Below, piece after piece: positions 58,501-64,000 of a stretch of DNA of 64,000 nt. The translations under genes and the position numbers were made by a program. Position 1 is the first letter of the stretch, and each line of letters opens with the position of its first letter. Origin of the DNA: Takakia lepidozioides (taxonomy: Eukaryota; Streptophyta; Takakiopsida; Takakiales; Takakiaceae); NCBI GenBank assembly GCA_030704615.1, contig CM060734.1, positions 55,630,042 through 55,694,041 on the forward strand. Direction: 5' to 3'. The notes under the pieces were generated by a model. The model saw only the letters and a list, made by a program, of their open reading frames with translations, was not told the DNA's origin and made no database searches.

Positions 58501-58790
58501 GCAGAACTGGACAGCAGAGGGCTTCTCTCCATGCTTGTTTCTGAAAGAGGCACTGTTCAAGCCTTCAAGGTATGATTGGCCTTGTGTGTGTGCTAAGAAG
58601 TGACATTGCAGTGCGCACATACATTCACTTTTCTGTGGAGCTATGGGAAATTTGCAACTCTTGTAATGTGTTTGCCGTGACTCTAATAGTTTTGTGTGCC
58701 TGGCAGGACATGCTATCGAAGGAAGTACCGAATGTGCAAGTGCTGGAACCCGAGCCTGGGGTTCCACTGATGGTCCCCATCAAAAGTTAG
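55523..58790 (+). CDS. Metallo-beta-lactamase-fold hydrolase, plastid-type
   Basis: It resembles the plant protein family of Arabidopsis At1g29700, annotated as metallo-hydrolase/oxidoreductase; the substrate is unknown to me. Exons: 55523-55806, 56164-56275, 56720-56845, 57013-57174, 57498-57601, 57863-58054, 58479-58569, 58707-58790. All are phase-consistent, giving 384 residues. The first ~100 residues are Ser/Ala/Arg-rich and fit a chloroplast transit peptide. Fold marks: LTYLEGNSWLW, ILVDPVLVGNLDFGIPWLYD, ITQSYDDHCHKRTLEPL (189-200, a variant of the HxHxDH motif keeping only part of the metal ligands), VIATPNAESLL, GPVLGPPWQRPENGY, YYEPHCIY, ADVVITPVNKQVLP and YTLVSGQEDAVQLAKFLQPK. The end is EPGVPLMVPIKS. 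Exon 2's acceptor is inferred from phase alone and is the weakest junction. Confidence 0.9.
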
Positions 58791-59640
58791 GTCAGAAAAG
58801 GAAGTTAAAGAGACTATGAAGAGAATGTATGTAACTAATAAGTCAGTACGATTTGGAAGGAAAAGGAAATCCAGTGAAGGAGAGTATTGTATGAGCCTGG
58901 GTCCATTCCTGTCTGTGTTTCCCCAACAATATACACTATATACATGGACAAGCATCGGATATTAGGCTCCCAGATGAGTCTATTCCTAAGCCTCATTATA
59001 CTAACTGACAGTCACTGAAGATATGTAAAACCTGTGGGAGGATTGGGAAGGGGGGAAGGAAGGAGAGGACAACCCATCCAGAACTCTAAACCCAACACAT
59101 GGGTGCTTATGTGGCACCTGTATACACAAATCTGGGGTCATTTGACCATTGGAACTCGAGTTTATACGTTGATACTTTTCAGTGGGAAAGTTTTTGGGAT
59201 TTAGCTTTTTGAAAAACTGCCATCCTCCTTTGACCCAGAGATCTGAGGGCACATTCGTTTTTTGGTGCGTGTTTAGCCTCATACTCAGAGTGTCGGGTAG
59301 CCATGCCATGTCCCCGCAGAAATTCAGCGGAAACTGCAAATTTTAGAGATAGGCTGCTTTGTAGCTGAATTTGTGGGGGTTGAGATGGAGGTCCTTTCCA
59401 TGAATCCTGAAATCTAGACTTGTCTCCACAGGAGACCATCCTAAAAAATGACATATTTCTATCGAAGGGGTCAGGGCCTTTCTTCCTTTGCAAGCAAGGA
59501 GCAAGAGAAATTTGAGCTACATCCATGGGCTCATTTCCGAAAAATTGCCCCTAACTAAATTGCCACGCAAACGGCCTACATGCATGGCACCCTCTCCCTC
59601 CAACCAAAGGCAAACATGGTCGTTTGCATAGGTGTCAGGT
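58791..59640. other. 3' flank of the metallo-hydrolase gene, nothing recognised
   Basis: No gene, repeat array or element with clear ends was seen. Open frames on the minus strand (59001-59526) lack motifs. Confidence 0.35.
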
Positions 59641-59865
59641 GAGTATGCCAAGTGGCTTGCTTATGATTGGAACACGTTGGCTAGGTCATAATGTAGGGCC
59701 TCACTGGGAGGTATAATATGCCAATCCCAGCCCGTTCTATGGCGTAAAGGATTTTGTGGGCAGATTACGTGGCCTGTGATTGGCTGTAGGCCATTATGAG
59801 CTGTTAAAAGTCAGACAGCTGATTATGAGAGAGAAATTGCCGATCATGTACTAGAGTAGAGGGCA

Positions 59866-59921
59866 GGCCATGGTCTGCCGATTCGGCCCTCGCGGGATGC
59901 CAGAATCGGCATACCATGGCC
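59866..59921. repeat. Inverted repeat with 19-bp arms
   Basis: GGCCATGGTCTGCCGATTC (59866-59884) pairs with 59903-59921 (GAATCGGCATACCATGGCC) at 18 of 19 positions, with an 18-base loop. It lies about 240 bp upstream of the possible cyclin-like start. Confidence 0.85.
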
Positions 59922-60112
59922 CCTCCTTTGGCATTACCATACGGGGCTGCATATTCTGTGCACATATGTATACGTATATGTCTACGTGTACTCATACCCC
60001 GACTGGTTTCCGCTATCTTTTCTCTCCAGCTGCTGTCTGCTCTCCGCATTTATAGCTCCTGGCTGTGCATGTGACCAGTTCATGTCTACTCTGTGCTTTG
60101 TTAGTGCGCTGA

Positions 60113-60420
60113 CGATGGCGATGGAAAATCGTGCTGCTTTGGGAGACATTTCTAATGTTCTAGTGGAGTGGATCAAATTGCGCATAAGGTCGATGTGGTT
60201 GCCACTGCTCAGATTGCACCTACAATTTGTGCAACTAGTGAAATCTCTACAGTGAATGTTGTTGCGGAATGTGCCACCACTGAACATGGACTTGCCTTTT
60301 CTGCAACTGATGAAAATTCTACAGTACCTGAAGTTGAGAATTCTATAGCAGATTTTGCATTTGGTTCACCTATTGCTATTGGCGAACCTATGAGTCTAGT
60401 TCCTAAGTTGCGCCCACGCA
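60113..60420 (+). pseudogene. Possible cyclin-B-like N-terminal fragment
   Basis: The frame at 60113 reads AMENRAALGDISNVLV, resembling the NRRALGDIGN motif near the start of plant B-type cyclins. The frame then appears to shift near 60165 into DQIAHKVDVVATAQ and a Thr/Ser/Glu-rich stretch to about 60420. No cyclin box was found downstream. A GA microsatellite (60437-60460) follows. It could be a captured first exon or a chance match; the call is weak. Confidence 0.35.
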
Positions 60421-60436
60421 AGTTCTTTGCATTTTT

Positions 60437-60460
60437 GAGAGAGAGAGAGAGAGAGAGAGA
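60437..60460. repeat. (GA)n microsatellite
   Basis: About twelve GA repeats directly after the possible cyclin-like segment. Confidence 0.9.
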
Positions 60461-62826
60461 ACATGTCAGCTTATACCAACATATGCTAATGGTTAACCAC
60501 AACTCACTGTCATTCTTTGACACCATGCAAAAAGATTTGACCACGATTTGAAACTGTGGACACATTCCTGTGCATGTATTTCATGATCCTACAACTATAG
60601 ACCTAGAAATAGGATGCGCTAACGGAGGAAAACCCCCTCGAAGTGCGGCACCTGAAAGGCTGTGTAAGGGGCGGCAGTACCCGTGTTTCCATTTTTTCCC
60701 TCCTTTGATATTCAGATATGGCGTGAAGAAGATAGAGCAGTGGCCAGGGATTCTCTATACAACCAGGTCTACTCTGATATGACAAGCGCCGGTGCAAGTC
60801 TGAAAAGGTCGATTGCAAACACAGGGTTGATTGCAAACAAACATTATACGTGGTTGACAATATCACCTATGGCTAGTGCCAGGCTCACACACGGATTGGA
60901 AACACAAATTGTACGTGGTTGGGCTTCACCCTTCCCTGCACCTTTGTCCAGCCACCAACTTTCAATTCAAAATCTATAAATCCCTGGCTCATATGTTGCG
61001 ATGAGTATTAAAGTGACAATAGATTCATATCAACATTCCACATTCCACATTTGCAAGATGGCCTTCAACTCCATAGTTTTGCCCCTCGATTGACCCGTTG
61101 CACATGAGGGCTCTCGCACTAAGATCTCTTAAAACGCTCAGGTCCCAATCCTTACTCACGGCCAAACCCACAACACCTGATTACCAACCTTTCGAACTTT
61201 TTGAACCTTTTGCACTCTGTGTCACTCGAATACTTCAGGGCTCAAATCCTACTACTTTTGTACGACTTGTGGGTTTCAAATTATTGTAATGAGTTTGGTG
61301 TTAACATCTGTTCTGCATTGGTAGAAATCCGGAACAACATGGCAATATGAACTTCATTTAGAGTTTATAATGATCCAATATAAATTATGTAATGTCTGTT
61401 TGGTCATATCTTTGTCATATGAAACATGTTTGATCTAATTTTTGGGAGGTTCACAAAAATACCACCTCATTTTTGGACTCCTGCCAAAAATATATGGACG
61501 ATTCTAAATTATATTTCACATACCTGATGTGATTTGTGTATTAGAGCTTGAACACTACATGTACATGTGAATACTAAGTATTACTAGAAAAAAACATGAC
61601 GAGATTTCCTTAGGTTGGTTCCACAAACGGTAAAAAAAGATGATACTCTTGCTAATGAAAAATATCAAATGGAGATGAATTATTACACCAGCCTCAGTTT
61701 CATACCCCTACAATACAAAAACGCAGAGATAAAAGTGCCATTTTTTGTTGTCAATATCTATTGTGTGTCATTGGCCCCATTTTTTGGGTGAATATAATAT
61801 GCAAATTCAATTCAGTTTAAGCCAAGTGACTTTGAATCTTGTTTTCATACTTATGTATTTCTGATACTTGCGCAAGGTTTAATTTCATTCAGTCTACCAG
61901 ACTCTAAGGTGGTTTGGACAAACAGCTTCCCTTACTGCTGGCAGCAGTCTTAGTGCAAAGAAGTCTCTCTTGGATGCAAATGACTCGGAGGTCAACTGGA
62001 GACACAAACGTAGCTCGCGGAAAAGCAAATCAAAAACACAGTTATCCTTCGATGCACCGAAGCGGAAAAGGGGTAACATGTAGTTGATTTAAGTTGGTTT
62101 TTGTGGACGGTTTAAAGCTTCTCTAGTGGCTCTTCCCTTTCAGCTTCATCCTTCTTCAAGCATGATCTGCCTCCCCGCAGTGACCTGACCTCCTTATCTT
62201 AGCTTGTTATATAGCTTCCCCTCTTACTGCCTCTGTTGCAGCATGTAGTGCAGTTGGCAGCTGGTTTTATCTTCCCCTTCTTAGTGGTAGTTGGCAATCC
62301 TTGCCAATCCTTGCCGGGTCTCTTCCCCCTCTTCCATGTTGAATGGTCACAAAGTGGAACCTCTTTACTCCACCTCATGGTTCTTTGTAAGGTTATTTTT
62401 TCCTTACGTTAATAAAGTTCTCCACGGATACAATCCCCCTGTTATCTAAATTTTTCAAAAAAAAAAAAACACAATTTTATGACGTGTAGAAGAAAAGTTG
62501 TATTAAATATTGATTGAACAATAGTTCATTTGGGACTTAATATTCCGTTTGATTGTAGAGAGTTGCGAGTCATGTTGCAGGCAAAATCGTTTGACAAGCT
62601 TTAACTCATGGTTTGGATCATGAACATCGGCAATAGAATGTTTACATTTGAGGATTTGAGATTATGATATTCAATCAAACACATACACACATCCATTTTT
62701 GGGAAACCTAGATGTCATAATCACCCAAGGTTTTTGCATTAAGCATCACATGGAAGAGGTTCTTCAGGTTTTTAAGGAAAATCAATGAAAAACCAGCTTT
62801 TAACATATTCAAACATTGAATTATTT
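60461..62826. other. AT-rich intergenic DNA, no gene recognised
   Basis: Open frames are few and short. The composition turns strongly AT-rich after 61.3 kb. No tandem array or element ends could be identified in this stretch. Confidence 0.4.
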
Positions 62827-62834
62827 GTTCATAC
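62827..62834 (+). repeat. Target-site duplication, left (GTTCATAC)
   Basis: Exact 8-mer also present at 63790-63797, on the other side of the hAT-like element. Confidence 0.85.
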
Positions 62835-63789
62835 CACTCTTGGGCGGGTATATATATATGACACCAACCGAAGCTAGCGTAATAAGAGTATCATTTTGTT
62901 TTTAGAAAAAAAACATCTTTCCCTTGCGGGTACTGCCCCCTTTCATGGTATATTACATATCCGGGTATACCTTGGTATGTCACGGCCCGGGTATATAATA
63001 TACCCTGGCCCACCAATTGCATGATACCCTAAACCGGGCCCTATTGGCCGGGTATTTAATTGCGTCCTACCCCAACTGGACCCTATCATGTATCCAAGCC
63101 TCTAAGGATACTTGGACCCTACCTGGTTTCTATATGCCTCACAAGGTCCGGGTTTACGCCCACATGAGCCCACCGCGTCTTTTTCTATTGGACCATAGAC
63201 ACAAATATGCTAAGAAAATAGATTACTTGCTCCTTTTTCCTATTGGACCACATGTGGTAATTGCCATTTCTCTCTTCGATTTTTGCAGGGCTTGTCCTCA
63301 GTCAGGGGTGTGTAATCTACCTTATGTCTTCTCAGGGGTTTTACTTTTTTCCCTCTTCAATGTACCAATGATATACTTAATTTTATTTCTTGAAAAAGAG
63401 AGCGGAGTCCGATAGTCAAATTAAGAGGAGAAACAAGGAAATACTAACCCTGAAGAAACCCCTGAAGCATATGAGGGGATACCTTTCCTAAACATTTTCT
63501 TTTTAGAGTGTTGAAAACATGAATTAGCTGCGCCATTTTCTATTGGATTGTTTTAAAGTTTTTTTTCCATTATTATTGTGTTGTACCATTGTTTGTTTAA
63601 TAGGCCCGACCTTAATATACCCTGGCCCCTGAGGGTATGTTATATAAATATCCGGACATATCGGGATATGACCCAGATATCCATAACCTGACCTGACCCG
63701 GATTGTATGTGCACACAAATTTGAAACCCAACCCGGAGGGTCCATCTTCTTTTAGTGAAAAGGGGTAACCTTATACCCGCCCAACATTG
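62835..63789. mobile_element. Non-autonomous hAT-type DNA transposon (955 bp)
   Basis: The left end is CACTCTTGGGCGGGTATA. The right end, read inward, is CAATGTTGGGCGGGTATA, a terminal inverted repeat with 16 of 18 identical bases. Both ends are flanked by the exact 8-bp duplication GTTCATAC (62827-62834, 63790-63797). The 8-bp duplication and a TIR starting CA(A/C)T(G/C) fit the hAT superfamily. Subterminal regions are full of GGGTATA/TATACCC words in both orientations, typical of hAT transposase-binding arrays. No transposase is encoded; the 63017-63415 open frame has no such motif. Confidence 0.9.
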
Positions 63790-63797
63790 GTTCATAC
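63790..63797 (+). repeat. Target-site duplication, right (GTTCATAC)
   Basis: Exact match to 62827-62834, immediately outside the right terminal inverted repeat. Confidence 0.85.
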
Positions 63798-64000
63798 TAC
63801 GATGTACTCTAATGTAACGGTTCTTGCAGGCTATGGAACACTTGTATTATTTGACCAAATGGATGAGAGAAGCCGGATCAACAATCTCTTTGTGCCCCCA
63901 TCATTGACCCTATTCTTGAAGGCATTTTTCAAATCAGAGCATTGGAATTATTCAGTATACATCACAAGAAAGGACGATTCGGGTCACTATGACATAGGAG

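Noticed and set aside
63017-63415. 132-codon frame within the hAT element as a transposase
   Set aside because: No hAT dimerisation or catalytic motif; hydrophobic, compositionally random and too short.

Overview
The window is nuclear DNA of a land plant. Its genes are split by GT-AG introns. Products include an organelle-targeted T-protein and an IMPL1-like phosphatase, a plant-type GAUT, a G-type lectin receptor kinase, PPR fragments and a Tic22-like protein. Sparse genes, abundant old transposon debris and two different non-LTR retrotransposon types suggest a fairly large genome, perhaps of a seed-free vascular plant such as a fern or lycophyte. That placement is inference.

Layout: 0.3-4.4 kb is a broken F-box/kelch-type gene split by a 3.2 kb defective non-LTR retrotransposon with an 8-bp target duplication. 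4.4-10.7 kb is gene-poor and holds a Ty3/gypsy fragment near 6 kb. 10.7-13.5 kb is an S-domain receptor kinase, followed by a 1-kb repeat (second copy at 25.35 kb) and a broken antisense PPR gene (about 14.9-15.9 kb). 16.8-17.9 kb (minus) is a Tic22-like gene. 18-23 kb is repeat-rich: a 101-bp degenerate array, a 1.16-kb G-rich minisatellite, a PPR C-terminal fragment and an inverted pair of tRNA-derived SINEs. 23.3-25.2 kb is the glycine-cleavage T-protein gene. 25.4-36.9 kb has repeats and unidentified exon-like pieces. 36.9-42.6 kb is a GAUT gene of ten exons. 43.67 kb is UBL5/HUB1. 45.7-53.9 kb is an IMPL1-like gene whose fifth intron carries a LINE plus a tandem array of LINE 3' ends separated by (TC)n tracts. 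55.5-58.8 kb is a plastid-type metallo-beta-lactamase-fold gene. 59.6-61.0 kb holds a possible cyclin-B-like fragment. 62.8-63.8 kb is a non-autonomous hAT element with exact 8-bp target duplications.

The intact genes are unrelated housekeeping or signalling genes: organelle one-carbon metabolism and import, Golgi pectin synthesis, splicing-linked ubiquitin-like protein, and surface signalling. They do not form a functional cluster. The most notable structure is the LINE with its TC-tract-separated 3'-end copies. A short trace of the same 3' end sits beside another CT tract 37 kb away, which suggests a TC-microsatellite-associated LINE family.
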